Made by a program: the position numbers and the translations under genes. DNA of 64,000 nt from Microbulbifer celer (GTDB lineage: Bacteria > Pseudomonadota > Gammaproteobacteria > Pseudomonadales > Cellvibrionaceae), in assembly GCF_020991125.1 (NCBI RefSeq), contig NZ_CP087715.1, positions 4,131,501-4,195,500 on the forward strand, given 5' to 3'. Positions 8,856 to 17,866 of the stretch are shown in pieces. The notes beneath the pieces were generated by a model. That model saw only the letters and a program-made list of their open reading frames with translations. It had not been told where the DNA came from and made no database searches. The stretch's first letter is position 1. Each line of letters starts with the position of its first letter.

Positions 8856-10058
8856 ATGGGGCAGTTTCGAAAATGGCGCGGACCGCTGGCCGCGGCCTGT
8901 GGCTGGTTGATAAGTGGGAGCCTGCACGCGGATACGCCCGCGCAGGATCTGGATGATCTCCTGGCACTGGTGACAGATGCTGTGCGCCCCATCGTTGTTG
9001 AGCACCGGGTGCCGGGGATGGCCATCGGATTGATTGTCGATGGTGAACATTATTTCTTCAACTTCGGCGTGGCTTCCGAAGATGCCCGCACACCGGTTAC
9101 CGAGCACACGCTGTTCGAAATTGGCTCGGTCAGTAAAACCTTCACCGCGACCCTGGCGGCCTATGCCCAGGAGAAAGGCGTGTTGGCGATGGAGCAGCCG
9201 GTCACTGAATATCTGACCGCGCTTCAGGGGAGCGCACTGGATGATGTCTCCGTGTTGAATCTCGCCACCCACACCGCGGGGCACTTTCCACTCCAGGTGC
9301 CCGAGAAGGTGAACAGCGAGAAGCAATTGTTCGACTATTTTCGCCAGTGGCAGCCGCAGTACCGGCCCGGCAGCAAGCGGACTTACGCCAACCCCGGGAG
9401 TGGCCTGCTGGGGGTGGTGAGCGCAGATAGTCTGGGGCAGTCGTTTAGTGAGGTGATGGAGCAAACCCTGTTCCGCGGCCTCGGGTTGTCGGAGACTTAC
9501 CTTCGGGTACCAACGGAGCGGATGTCGGATTATGCCGAGGGGCACAACAGCAAGCACCAGGCCGTTCGCCTCAACAATGGGCTGCTGGGAAATGAGGCCT
9601 ACGGCGTCAAATCCACCAGTGCGGACCTGATTCGCTATCTCGCCACACAGATGCAGCTGGTAAAAACCCCGGAAACTTTCGAGCGCGCTCTGCAGGCCAC
9701 CCGTCGCGGCTATTTCAAAACCGATTATTATGTCCAGGATATGGTGTGGGAGCAGTACGCGTTACCGGTAGAGAAAAAACGCCTGCTGGCGGGCAATTCC
9801 CGTTCAATGATTATTGGCGATCACCCGGTAACGGCAATCGACCCGCCGCTTGATCCGCAGCAGGATGTGCTGATCAACAAGACCGGCTCCACCGGTGGCT
9901 TTTCCACCTACGTAGCATTTATCCCGGGAGAGCAGTTTGGTTTTGTGTTACTGGCGAACAAGTACTTCCCGAATGAGCCGCGCATTGAAGCGCTTTATCA
10001 TATGCTGGAAACCCTGCTGCCGCGGACGGCTCGGGAAACCGCGGTTACCGCAGACTGA
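8856..10058 (+). CDS. ampC: Class C beta-lactamase (AmpC type)
   Basis: Serine hydrolase expected to open beta-lactam rings in the periplasm. All three class C signatures are present: SVSK (residues 91-94, nucleophile Ser91), YAN (177-179) and KTG (342-344). Long stretches follow AmpC closely, such as TLFEIGSVSKTFT, FPLQVPEKV, EAYGVKST and GGFSTYVAFIPG. A signal peptide ends near HADTPAQ. At 400 residues it is slightly longer than the enterobacterial enzyme (about 380). The start at 8856 is set by AGAGGGA five bases upstream. Where AmpC has YTAGGLPLQ this protein has HTAGHFPLQ. The last 14 bases overlap the convergent LysR gene, and there is no divergent ampR. Confidence 0.88.
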   Translation: MGQFRKWRGPLAAACGWLISGSLHADTPAQDLDDLLALVTDAVRPIVVEHRVPGMAIGLIVDGEHYFFNFGVASEDARTPVTEHTLFEIGSVSKTFTATLAAYAQEKGVLAMEQPVTEYLTALQGSALDDVSVLNLATHTAGHFPLQVPEKVNSEKQLFDYFRQWQPQYRPGSKRTYANPGSGLLGVVSADSLGQSFSEVMEQTLFRGLGLSETYLRVPTERMSDYAEGHNSKHQAVRLNNGLLGNEAYGVKSTSADLIRYLATQMQLVKTPETFERALQATRRGYFKTDYYVQDMVWEQYALPVEKKRLLAGNSRSMIIGDHPVTAIDPPLDPQQDVLINKTGSTGGFSTYVAFIPGEQFGFVLLANKYFPNEPRIEALYHMLETLLPRTARETAVTAD

Positions 10059-10965
10059 GCTGAGCGAGAAATAACTGAATCGCGGGTTGTTGCTCCGAGC
10101 TTTTTTTGTAGGTCACTGCATTCTGTATCTGGTAGCAGAACCGTTCCGGTCGCAGTGCGACCAGTCCTCCTTCTCTCACATACGGCTCTGCCAGATAACT
10201 TGGCAGAAAGCCGATAAATTTCCCCGACAGGATCATCGCCAGTCGCGCTGCCATATGGTTGGCGGTGGAGCGATTGGGGAACAGTCGATACAGGTGTGCC
10301 GCACCGGACAGCACCGCATGGCTGGGAGCGGCCAATTCCTGTTGGGTCAGCAATTCCTCTTCAATTTCCCACTGGTCTGCACAGGGATGCATTGCGCCAC
10401 AGTACAGCAGAGATTGATGGCTGAATAGCGGCCGGTAATTGAGACCCGGGCGGCGGGAGTGCAGGGGGTTGATACCCACATCGGCGCGGCCGGCGAGGAT
10501 TTCCAGTTCCAGTTCATGGGGCGCGGCGAGCTGCACGTCCAGCTGCAATTGCGGGGCGCGCTCGCGCAGATTGGCAATGGTGGCGGGGAGATCGAGCTGC
10601 GGCATCTGTAGGGCGTCGTCGGGGAGGACGACACGCAGCTGGCCGGTAAGCTGTGACTGGATTGCATTGACCTGGCTTTTGAAGCTGGCCAGATGGCCGT
10701 CGAGTTCCTGGATCGCCTGATACAGGGCCTCCCCCTCGGGGGTCAGCTTGAAATCGGCGCGGCCCCGGGAGCGCAGGCAAAGCTGCATGCCGAGGCGGGT
10801 TTCCAGATCGCTGAGATGCACGCTGATGGTGGAGCGGCTGATATTCAGCGCCACTTCTGCCGGCGCCAAGCCACCGGCGCGAACCACCTCACGGAATACC
10901 CGCAACAGGCGCAGGTCCATATCGCTGACGCGGCCGGAAAGGGCAGGTTTGACGGATTGGTTCAT
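10045..10965 (-). CDS. LysR-family transcriptional regulator
   Basis: A 306-residue regulator with an N-terminal LysR helix-turn-helix (about residues 15-75, LNISRSTISVHLSDLETRLG) and a C-terminal substrate-binding domain. It is divergent from the aldehyde dehydrogenase gene, with a 157-base shared promoter region holding a 7-base inverted repeat, so it most likely controls that dehydrogenase and the aminotransferase after it. It overlaps ampC tail to tail. An internal Met (residue 16, MDLRLLRVF) is an alternative start; neither has a strong Shine-Dalgarno. Confidence 0.85.
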   Translation of the reverse strand: MNQSVKPALSGRVSDMDLRLLRVFREVVRAGGLAPAEVALNISRSTISVHLSDLETRLGMQLCLRSRGRADFKLTPEGEALYQAIQELDGHLASFKSQVNAIQSQLTGQLRVVLPDDALQMPQLDLPATIANLRERAPQLQLDVQLAAPHELELEILAGRADVGINPLHSRRPGLNYRPLFSHQSLLYCGAMHPCADQWEIEEELLTQQELAAPSHAVLSGAAHLYRLFPNRSTANHMAARLAMILSGKFIGFLPSYLAEPYVREGGLVALRPERFCYQIQNAVTYKKSSEQQPAIQLFLAQLSLR

Positions 10966-11012
10966 GGCGGCAGATTTTTCACTGGATGGGATGCTGGACA
11001 GAGGCTATCACC

Positions 11013-11035
11013 AAAGTTTGGCTTTCATAAACTTT
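11013..11035. promoter_or_regulatory. Candidate LysR operator
   Basis: AAAGTTT (11013-11019) and AAACTTT (11029-11035) form a perfect inverted repeat around a 9-base spacer. This is the shape of a LysR-type site, and it sits about midway between the divergent LysR gene and the dehydrogenase. Confidence 0.5.
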
Positions 11036-11122
11036 AGTTGGAAAGAATCTACTATCCAGTGTCGGACTGACCATCCAAAATCTCTACAGCTACCGAATTG
11101 ACAGCACTTGTGGGGGTATTCG

Positions 11123-12568
11123 ATGGAATTGAACAATACTGGCTTGTTGAAGACCGAAAACTTTATTGACGGGCAGTGGCGGGATGCTGCGAGTAAGTTG
11201 GCAGTCACTGACCCGGCCAGCGGCGTACTGCTGGCAGAAATCGCCGATGGCACGGCAGAAGACGCAGAGCAGGCGGTGGAGGCGGCCCACCGGGCGTTTC
11301 CGGCCTGGAGCAGTAAAACCGCATCCGCGCGCGCGGCGGTGCTGAAGCGTTGGTACCAGCTGATTGTGGATAACCGCGAGGACCTGGCGCACCTGCTGAC
11401 CCTGGAACAGGGCAAGCCGCTGGCGGAGGCGTTGGGGGAGATCGATTACGGCGCCTCCTACATCGAATGGTTCGCCGAGGAATGCCGCCGCGCCTACGGG
11501 CAGACGATTCCCACCCACAACCCGGCGATGCGCCTGTCCACCATCCGTCAGCCGGTGGGTGTGGTGACCTGTATCACGCCGTGGAATTTCCCCAATGCGA
11601 TGATTACCCGCAAGGCGGCGCCGGCACTGGCGGCAGGCTGCACGGTGGTGATCAAGCCGGCGGCGGAGACGCCATTATCTGCACTGGCGCTGTGTGCGCT
11701 GGCGGAACAGGCGGGCCTGCCGGCGGGCACCATTAATGTGGTGGTGGGGGCCGATTCGCCGGCCATCGGCCAGGTGCTGACCCAGGATCCGCGGGTGGCG
11801 AAGTTTACTTTCACCGGCTCTACGCCGGTGGGCAAGCTGCTGATGGCCCAGTGCGCGAGTACCGTGAAAAAAATGTCCATGGAGCTTGGTGGCAATGCGC
11901 CGTTTATCGTGTTTGACGATGCGGATATCGAGCTGGCGGTCAACGCCTGTATGGCGACCAAGATGCGCAATGCGGGGCAGACCTGCGTGTCTACCAACCG
12001 TATTTATGTGCACGAGGCGGTACACGATACCTTTGTGGCAAAACTGCAGTCGGCGATGGAGAAGCTGCAATCCGGGCACGGCCTGGAGGAAGGAACTACT
12101 CTTGGACCGTTGATTTTCCGTCGCGCGGTGGATCGTGTTCACGGGCTGGTGGAGGAGGCGGTGGCGAACGGTGCTTCGCTGTTGCTGGGTGGGGATTTTC
12201 TACCGCAGGGTGAGAATTTCTATGCGCCGACGCTGTTGGTGAATGTGCACGATGAGATGCGCATTGCGCGGGAGGAAATTTTCGGGCCGCTGGCGGTGGT
12301 GCAGTCGTTCCGCGATGAAAACGATGTGATTGCGCGCGCCAATAATACACCGTTCGGGTTGGCGGCTTATGTGATGAGTGAAAACATCCACAGGGCGAAC
12401 CGGGTGGTTGAGGCGCTGGAATATGGAATGGTTGCCTGTAATACGGGGGTCTTTTCCACGGCGGTGGCGCCGTTTGGCGGTATCAAGGAGTCCGGTATCG
12501 GCCGCGAGGGTGGCGTGGAAGGTATGGCGGAATTCTACGAAACCAAATACTGCTGCCACGGTGTTTAA
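11123..12568 (+). CDS. gabD: NAD(P)-dependent succinate-semialdehyde dehydrogenase family
   Basis: Aldehyde dehydrogenase oxidising a short omega-oxo acid. The 481 residues carry the full catalytic set: Asn155 in TPWNFPNAM, Glu254 in MELGGNAPF and Cys288 in NAGQTCVS. The overall sequence follows GabD, the enzyme for succinate semialdehyde made from GABA. It is followed by an omega-amino-acid:pyruvate aminotransferase, so in this operon it may act on succinate semialdehyde or malonate semialdehyde; sequence alone does not decide. Start at the ATG at 11123 with GGGGG upstream. Probably controlled by the divergent LysR protein. Confidence 0.88.
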   Translation: MELNNTGLLKTENFIDGQWRDAASKLAVTDPASGVLLAEIADGTAEDAEQAVEAAHRAFPAWSSKTASARAAVLKRWYQLIVDNREDLAHLLTLEQGKPLAEALGEIDYGASYIEWFAEECRRAYGQTIPTHNPAMRLSTIRQPVGVVTCITPWNFPNAMITRKAAPALAAGCTVVIKPAAETPLSALALCALAEQAGLPAGTINVVVGADSPAIGQVLTQDPRVAKFTFTGSTPVGKLLMAQCASTVKKMSMELGGNAPFIVFDDADIELAVNACMATKMRNAGQTCVSTNRIYVHEAVHDTFVAKLQSAMEKLQSGHGLEEGTTLGPLIFRRAVDRVHGLVEEAVANGASLLLGGDFLPQGENFYAPTLLVNVHDEMRIAREEIFGPLAVVQSFRDENDVIARANNTPFGLAAYVMSENIHRANRVVEALEYGMVACNTGVFSTAVAPFGGIKESGIGREGGVEGMAEFYETKYCCHGV

Positions 12569-12630
12569 CCCCGCGACCGTGGAGCTCCAGCTCCGCCAAC
12601 TGACCCGCAGTTTTGAATTTCGTTTGTGGC

Positions 12631-12742
12631 GGCAGAGCACCGGGTGCGGGTTTTCAGGACCGCTGTGAATACATCCATGTACGCTGCGGCGGCGACGTCC
12701 CTGTCGCCGACGCTCCTGAAAACCCGCACCCGGTGCTCTGCC
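12631..12742. repeat. Intergenic palindromic element B (reverse orientation)
   Basis: Outer arms at 12631-12659 and 12714-12742 are perfect reverse complements over 29 bases, ending TTTTCAGGA/TCCTGAAAA. Inner hairpins on the minus strand are GGCGA-CAGGGACG-TCGCC (12691-12708 on the plus strand) and TA-CATGGATG-TA (12670-12681). The interior matches element A almost base for base, whereas the outer arms differ at six positions per side, always in a matched way. It lies between two co-directional genes of one presumed operon. Confidence 0.87.
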
Positions 12743-12810
12743 TTCGCATTTCACTTTTGGCTTCGTCAGCAATTTTGTAAATATTCATTTAATGGAACTC
12801 GGAGTGAGCT

Positions 12811-14121
12811 ATGTCCGATTTAAATACCAACGCATTCTGGATGCCCTTTACCCCCAACCGCACATTCAAGTCCTCGCCGCGACTGGTGGAACGGGCAGAG
12901 GGGATTTACCTGTACGAAAAATCCGGCCGTCAGATCATAGATGCCACCGCGGGGCTGTGGTGTTCCAATGCGGGACACTGTCGCAGTGAGATTGCGGAGG
13001 CGATTCATCAGCAGGCGAAGACGCTGGATTACAGCTCCATTTTCAATTTCGGCCACGAGTTGGGCTTTGAGTACGCGGAGCGCTTGGTGCAGTACACGCC
13101 GGAGGGGCTGAACCATGTGTTTTTCGGTAACTCCGGTTCCGAGGCGGTGGAATCTGCGCTGAAGATTGCGTTGCAGTATCAGCGCGCCCGCGGCAAGGGT
13201 ACGCGCACGATGTTCATCGGCCGCGAGAAGGGTTACCACGGGGTGAACTTCGGTGGTATTTCCGTGGGTGGGATTGCGCCGAACTATCAGTCTTTCGGAC
13301 AGCCGGTGAAGGCGAACCATTTGCGTCACACGCTGGATATCGAACGCAACGCGTTCAGCAAGGGGCTGCCGGAGTTTGGTGTAGAGCTGGCGGAGGATCT
13401 GGAGCGCCTGGTGGCTTTCCACGGTGCGGACCAGATTGCGGCGGTGATTGTGGAGCCGTTCTCCGGGGCTGGTGGGGTGATTCTGCCACCCAAAGGCTAT
13501 CTGAAACGGCTGCGCGAGATCTGCGATCAGCACGATCTGTTGCTGATTTTCGATGAGGTGATTTCCGGCTGGGGCCGTATGGGGTCGCCGTTTGCGTCGG
13601 AAGAATTTGGTGTGACACCGGATATGATCACGTCCGCCAAGGGCATCACCAATGCCACGGTACCGCTGGGTGCGGTGTTTGTGCACGACAAGATTTACAA
13701 CGCGGTGATGGATGCGGCGCCGGACGGCATGGTGGAGTTTTTCCACGGTTATACCTATTCCGCGCATCCGGTGGCCTGTGCGGCGGGTATGGCGACGCTG
13801 GATATATACGAGCGCGAGGGCCTGCTGACCCGTGCTTCCGGCGATATCGGCAAGTACTGGGAAGAGTCGCTACACAGTCTGGCGGATCTGGAGCAGGTGA
13901 TCGATATCCGCAACTACGGTCTTGTGGGGGCGATTGAGCTGCGCGCGCCGGACAGCCTCAAGGGCAAGTTTGGTGGCAAGGCGTCGGCGCTGGCGTGGGA
14001 TGCGGGTGTGATGGCGCGGGGTATTGGCGATGCGCTGTGCATGTCACCACCGCTGATCATTGAAACCCACGAGATTGACCGCCTGATGGAGACGTTGCGG
14101 GAAGTCATCAGCGGGCTCTGA
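12811..14121 (+). CDS. Omega-amino acid:pyruvate aminotransferase (beta-alanine type)
   Basis: Class III PLP aminotransferase moving the terminal amino group of beta-alanine or a similar omega-amino acid to pyruvate, giving a semialdehyde and alanine. The 436 residues contain GSEAVESALK (109-118), the PLP-contact Asp in FDEVISGWGRMG (Asp248) and the Schiff-base lysine Lys277 in TSAKGITNATVPLG. The N-terminus (FWMPFTPNRTFK) and the GYHGVNFGGISVGG segment are typical of the beta-alanine:pyruvate enzyme. GGAG precedes the ATG at 12811. It is paired with the upstream dehydrogenase. Confidence 0.88.
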   Translation: MSDLNTNAFWMPFTPNRTFKSSPRLVERAEGIYLYEKSGRQIIDATAGLWCSNAGHCRSEIAEAIHQQAKTLDYSSIFNFGHELGFEYAERLVQYTPEGLNHVFFGNSGSEAVESALKIALQYQRARGKGTRTMFIGREKGYHGVNFGGISVGGIAPNYQSFGQPVKANHLRHTLDIERNAFSKGLPEFGVELAEDLERLVAFHGADQIAAVIVEPFSGAGGVILPPKGYLKRLREICDQHDLLLIFDEVISGWGRMGSPFASEEFGVTPDMITSAKGITNATVPLGAVFVHDKIYNAVMDAAPDGMVEFFHGYTYSAHPVACAAGMATLDIYEREGLLTRASGDIGKYWEESLHSLADLEQVIDIRNYGLVGAIELRAPDSLKGKFGGKASALAWDAGVMARGIGDALCMSPPLIIETHEIDRLMETLREVISGL

Positions 14122-14435
14122 GGCGGGCGAAGCGGATGCCCGATTAATTTGGGTTGCCAGTTGGGAGACACTAAGCTGAAAGGGTAGTCGGCCGTGTGGC
14201 CAGTGCGTACGGCGGTGACCGAGGCGATGGTTTCGGTGCTGTCAAAGCGCGGGGTGGTTTTTAACCGCTCAAGGCTGCAGTTCGCCGTTCATCAAGGAGA
14301 ACGGCGCCGCCGGCTGCTCTGTCACGTGCGGCCATCACGGCTTAGCGGTCGTGGTGGTCGCGCGCCTCTTTGTGATCGCTGAGGCCCTCTATCATCACTG
14401 AGGCTCTGGTCGTTCCTGAGACCGTGGTATTCCTT
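14122..14435. other. Gap without recognisable gene
   Basis: About 310 bases between the aminotransferase and the next gene. No convincing gene, terminator with a T-run, or repeat seen here. Short open frames do not resemble proteins. Confidence 0.5.
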
Positions 14436-15317
14436 ATGCCCGTGTTCCCTAGTTCTGGTGTTCCTGTCCAAAGTTTGTCTGTGATACGTACGCCTGTAAA
14501 CAGGCGCACTTTTTCCCTGTTGTTATTACTGTTCTGTTTGCCCGCCTCCCTTGTATTGGCCGCGCAACCGCCGGATACGGTTATCGACCCCGGTGGCCCG
14601 GAAGTGCAGCGCGCCGATCCGAATCGGCGGGGAAACCTGCCGTCCGGCGCAGACCGCATTCGTCTCAATGGCCAGACCTACTATTACAGCGGTGGTTACT
14701 TCTATCGGCGCGACAGCGATGGCTATCTGCGGGTGGAGCCGCCCCTGGGGGCAGAGCTGTCGTTCGTGCCCGGCGGTGGCCGAGGGTTCACCATCGATGA
14801 TGATCGTTACTTTCTCAGTGGCACCGGCACCTTCTACCGCTTTGATCCGCGCCGGCGCACCTATACCGTGGTGACCCCGCCTTACGAGTGGCGCCGCTAC
14901 TACAACGGCAGTGTCATCGACGCCTACGAAGATGAACTGTACGGGGAGTCCGGGGACGAAGACGATGATATTCGCCGTTATCTGGATGATCCGGATATCC
15001 CCAGGGCCTACCCCCCCGGTGCCATTGCCGAAGAGCAGCTGGGGAATCAGCGCCGGGACTGGCGCGAACCGCGGTACGAGGGGGAGGGTGAGCCCTATCG
15101 GTTGGACCCTCGCAGCAACCGCAACCGACCCTACGCCGATGTGCGCCCGCCCCAGAGTGTTGGCGGTGAGCGCTACGATACCCGGGCGCTACGGGAGTCC
15201 TATTGTCGCCAGCGGGCGGCCAGCGCCGCCCGTGAGAGCACCCTGAAAGATCAGCAGCTGCGCCTGTACCAGCGCGCCTATCGGGACTGCATACAGCGCT
15301 ACGAGCGCCAACGCTGA
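14436..15317 (+). CDS. Secreted DUF6515-like protein
   Basis: A protein of about 293 residues with a signal peptide (hydrophobic LLLLLFCLPASLVLAA). The core RIRLNGQTYYYSGGYFYRR followed by PPLGAELSFVP matches the YYY-GGxFYR/PPxGA pattern of the DUF6515 family, whose function is unknown. It is followed by a second tyrosine- and arginine-rich beta segment (DDRYFLSGTGTFYRFDPRRRTYTVV). The C-terminal third is charged and low in complexity, with a final arginine/glutamine-rich helix containing two cysteines. A GTG at 14424 is an alternative start. Confidence 0.6.
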   Translation: MPVFPSSGVPVQSLSVIRTPVNRRTFSLLLLLFCLPASLVLAAQPPDTVIDPGGPEVQRADPNRRGNLPSGADRIRLNGQTYYYSGGYFYRRDSDGYLRVEPPLGAELSFVPGGGRGFTIDDDRYFLSGTGTFYRFDPRRRTYTVVTPPYEWRRYYNGSVIDAYEDELYGESGDEDDDIRRYLDDPDIPRAYPPGAIAEEQLGNQRRDWREPRYEGEGEPYRLDPRSNRNRPYADVRPPQSVGGERYDTRALRESYCRQRAASAARESTLKDQQLRLYQRAYRDCIQRYERQR

Positions 15318-15430
15318 CTCAACTACACTGAACTAAATGCGGGTTTATCTGCGGTGTGATTGTGCCTGTTACAACGGGGCGATGATGTCGTGAACCCACA
15401 GGGTGTTGTAGTACTGGGGCAGATACGGGC

Positions 15431-17770
15431 ATGGCAGCAATTTTAACCGCTCTCTCCTCTCGACCTATTCCCTCTCGACCTAATTTTCCCCGGCCGTTTT
15501 ACCGTCAGCTATTTGCCTGCCTGCTTTTTGCGATTGTGCTGATCGTGGCGCAATCCGCCGCTGCACAACTGCCCTCCACCAAGCCCAAGGAAATCCAGCC
15601 GACCATCCCGGATTTTCAGAAATTGTCCGCCGACTGGTGGACCGATTGGCCCGCAGCGGAAGACAAGGTACGCCAGCAATGGCTGGAGGACCTCACCAAG
15701 GCCTGGACCGAGTGGAGCGAGACCCTGCCCGAGGAGGTAAGAGCGGGAAACAAGGTTGCTGCTGTCAATTTGCGCCTGGAAAGTATCCGCAAGGTGTGGG
15801 AAAAACGCGACGAAATGACCAAGTCTGCCCTGCTTGAGGATGTGGAATTTCCCGATGATCCCACCGTGTTGCAGTGGGCGGAGTCCGACGCGGGGGTGGA
15901 TAAAGGTCGCCAGCGCTATGACAGCCTGCAGCTGGAAGCGGCACAAGTGGATGACAGTGAGGCCCAGACTCTGAGCCGGATGCGGGAGCAGGTGTTGGCG
16001 TTGCGGGATGGTGACAATACCGAACCCAAGCGACTGGAAGGAACCGTCAACCTTTTTCTGGCACAGATTGCACACTTGCAGGTATTGGAAGAACAGGAGG
16101 TTCTGCAACAGTTAATGCGCGTCTGGGAGGAGGAGTTGAAGTACGCCGAAGGCGAGCTTCAGCGCATGTTGGGTGAACTTCAGTACAGCGCGGAAGCTAC
16201 CCAGCAACTGGAGAAAGCGCAGGCCGAAGAAAAGGCCGATATTGAAGCCTTCACCGAAGCGCGTACCGAGTCCCAGAGCCGGTTGTTTGAAACTTCCGAT
16301 ACGGTGGAAGTGATGCAAGAGCAGGTGCGCATGATGAATATCATGGTGCAGGGACTGCAAAGCCGTCTGGATTTGCGCAAACAGCAGCTGTTGTTGTCGA
16401 TTAATCAGGTGCTGCACGACGATGGAGAAAAAAGTGACCTTTCCATCGAAAAGGGATTGATAGCGGAAGCGGAGAACGCCCGGGAAAATATTTCCCGCCA
16501 GTTGAGCCTGCGTCAACGCCAGGTCGTGGCCTGGGCGGGAGAGAATGACAAGGCAGCCAACAAGTGGTGGCAGCAGTTTGAAAAAATCGATAGCGGTCTC
16601 GGGCAGGTGCGGGACCTGATCGGCGATGTAGAGCGCTACGAAAACGCGCAGCTCTATGTATATCGCCAGCATCAGGGGTGGTGGCGGACCATCAGTGAGC
16701 GTTTTCTGCACCAACTGAAAACCCTGCAAACCAGCTGGCGCAATCTGGCCAATTACAAACTGTTCACCATCAGTGAGCAGCCCATCACCGTGAAGAACAT
16801 AGCGCAGATGATCCTGGTGATCATTGCCGCGTGGATTGTATCTCGTCTGCTGGGGTGGCTGTTGCGGCGGATGGTCTACAAGAATCGAACCAGTGAACAC
16901 GCCGCTTACAACCTGGGTCGGGTGCTCAACTATTGCATCGTACTGATTACGTTCCTGATCGTGCTTGCCATGGTAGGGCTGGATACCTCCAGGTTGACAC
17001 TGATTGCCGGGGCCCTGTCGGTGGGTATCGGTTTCGGTATGCAGGCGATCTTCTCCAACTTTATTTCCGGCATCATTTTGTTGTTCGAGCAGCCGTTGCG
17101 AGTGGGGGATCTGGTGGAACTGGAATCTGGTGTGTTCGGCCGCATCCGCGATATCAATGTGCGCTCCACGCGGATCACCACCCGCGACAATGTGGATATT
17201 CTGGTGCCCAACTCCGAATTCGTGACCGGACGGGTCATCAACCACACCCTAGAGGATCCGGTGCGGCGGGTGCACATCCCGTTTGGTGTGGCCTATGGCA
17301 CCGACCCCGAGGCGGTACGCGAAGCGGCGATGGAGGCGGCGGAGCGAGTACCGGTAACCTTCACCAACTGGCAGCGTAAGACCGAAGTGTGGCTCAGTGC
17401 CTTTGGCGACAGCTCCCTGGACTTCAAGCTGGTGGTATGGGTGAACAGTAATGCGGTCACTGCCCTCGGAGACCTGGCAGCCCTGTACAACCTGGAATTG
17501 CTGGAAGAATTCAGTCGGCGCGGTATCGAGATTCCCTACCCGCAGCGGGATGTGCATGTGCGCTCCTGGGGAGATCCGCCGGTGGCATTGGACCAAGGCA
17601 CGAACCGGGATCTGGATACGCCCGAAGAGGGTGCTGATCGTAGTTCGCGCGCTGTACGGCGGGGATCGCAGGGCGTCGAGGACTGGCCCGCGGAGGATAG
17701 AACAGGCGACGACGGCGAGGGGGATGACGGTGACGGGGGAGATGGTGATGGCGGTAGCCCGAGCCATTGA
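15431..17770 (+). CDS. MscS-family mechanosensitive channel with large N-terminal domain
   Basis: Inner-membrane channel expected to open under membrane tension during hypo-osmotic shock. The 779 residues comprise a signal-like hydrophobic segment (about 27-45), a long charged helical periplasmic region rich in Glu/Gln (about 60-440, likely coiled coil), three membrane helices (about 455-560) including the glycine/alanine pore helix (LTLIAGALSVGIGFGMQAIF), then the MscS cytoplasmic beta and alpha/beta domain (VGDLVEL, NVRSTRITTRDN, VPNSEF). It ends in an unusual Gly/Asp-rich acidic tail. It is larger than MscS (286) and smaller than MscK (1120). Confidence 0.88.
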   Translation: MAAILTALSSRPIPSRPNFPRPFYRQLFACLLFAIVLIVAQSAAAQLPSTKPKEIQPTIPDFQKLSADWWTDWPAAEDKVRQQWLEDLTKAWTEWSETLPEEVRAGNKVAAVNLRLESIRKVWEKRDEMTKSALLEDVEFPDDPTVLQWAESDAGVDKGRQRYDSLQLEAAQVDDSEAQTLSRMREQVLALRDGDNTEPKRLEGTVNLFLAQIAHLQVLEEQEVLQQLMRVWEEELKYAEGELQRMLGELQYSAEATQQLEKAQAEEKADIEAFTEARTESQSRLFETSDTVEVMQEQVRMMNIMVQGLQSRLDLRKQQLLLSINQVLHDDGEKSDLSIEKGLIAEAENARENISRQLSLRQRQVVAWAGENDKAANKWWQQFEKIDSGLGQVRDLIGDVERYENAQLYVYRQHQGWWRTISERFLHQLKTLQTSWRNLANYKLFTISEQPITVKNIAQMILVIIAAWIVSRLLGWLLRRMVYKNRTSEHAAYNLGRVLNYCIVLITFLIVLAMVGLDTSRLTLIAGALSVGIGFGMQAIFSNFISGIILLFEQPLRVGDLVELESGVFGRIRDINVRSTRITTRDNVDILVPNSEFVTGRVINHTLEDPVRRVHIPFGVAYGTDPEAVREAAMEAAERVPVTFTNWQRKTEVWLSAFGDSSLDFKLVVWVNSNAVTALGDLAALYNLELLEEFSRRGIEIPYPQRDVHVRSWGDPPVALDQGTNRDLDTPEEGADRSSRAVRRGSQGVEDWPAEDRTGDDGEGDDGDGGDGDGGSPSH

Positions 17771-17866
17771 ACTGTCGCACTTGAGGCGGCCCAATGCACG
17801 GGTTTGGCCAGATCCCCGGGGCGCGGTATTCTGGGGAACTATCATTCGCCAGCTTCAGGTCCACTC

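Noticed and set aside
10045-10965. LysR gene considered as an AmpR-type regulator of the beta-lactamase
   Set aside because: AmpR is normally divergent from ampC; this gene is convergent with it and divergent from the dehydrogenase, which has an inverted repeat in its promoter.
12200-12823. Open frames through element B on both strands
   Set aside because: Same repeat-derived peptides as at element A, overlapping well-supported genes.
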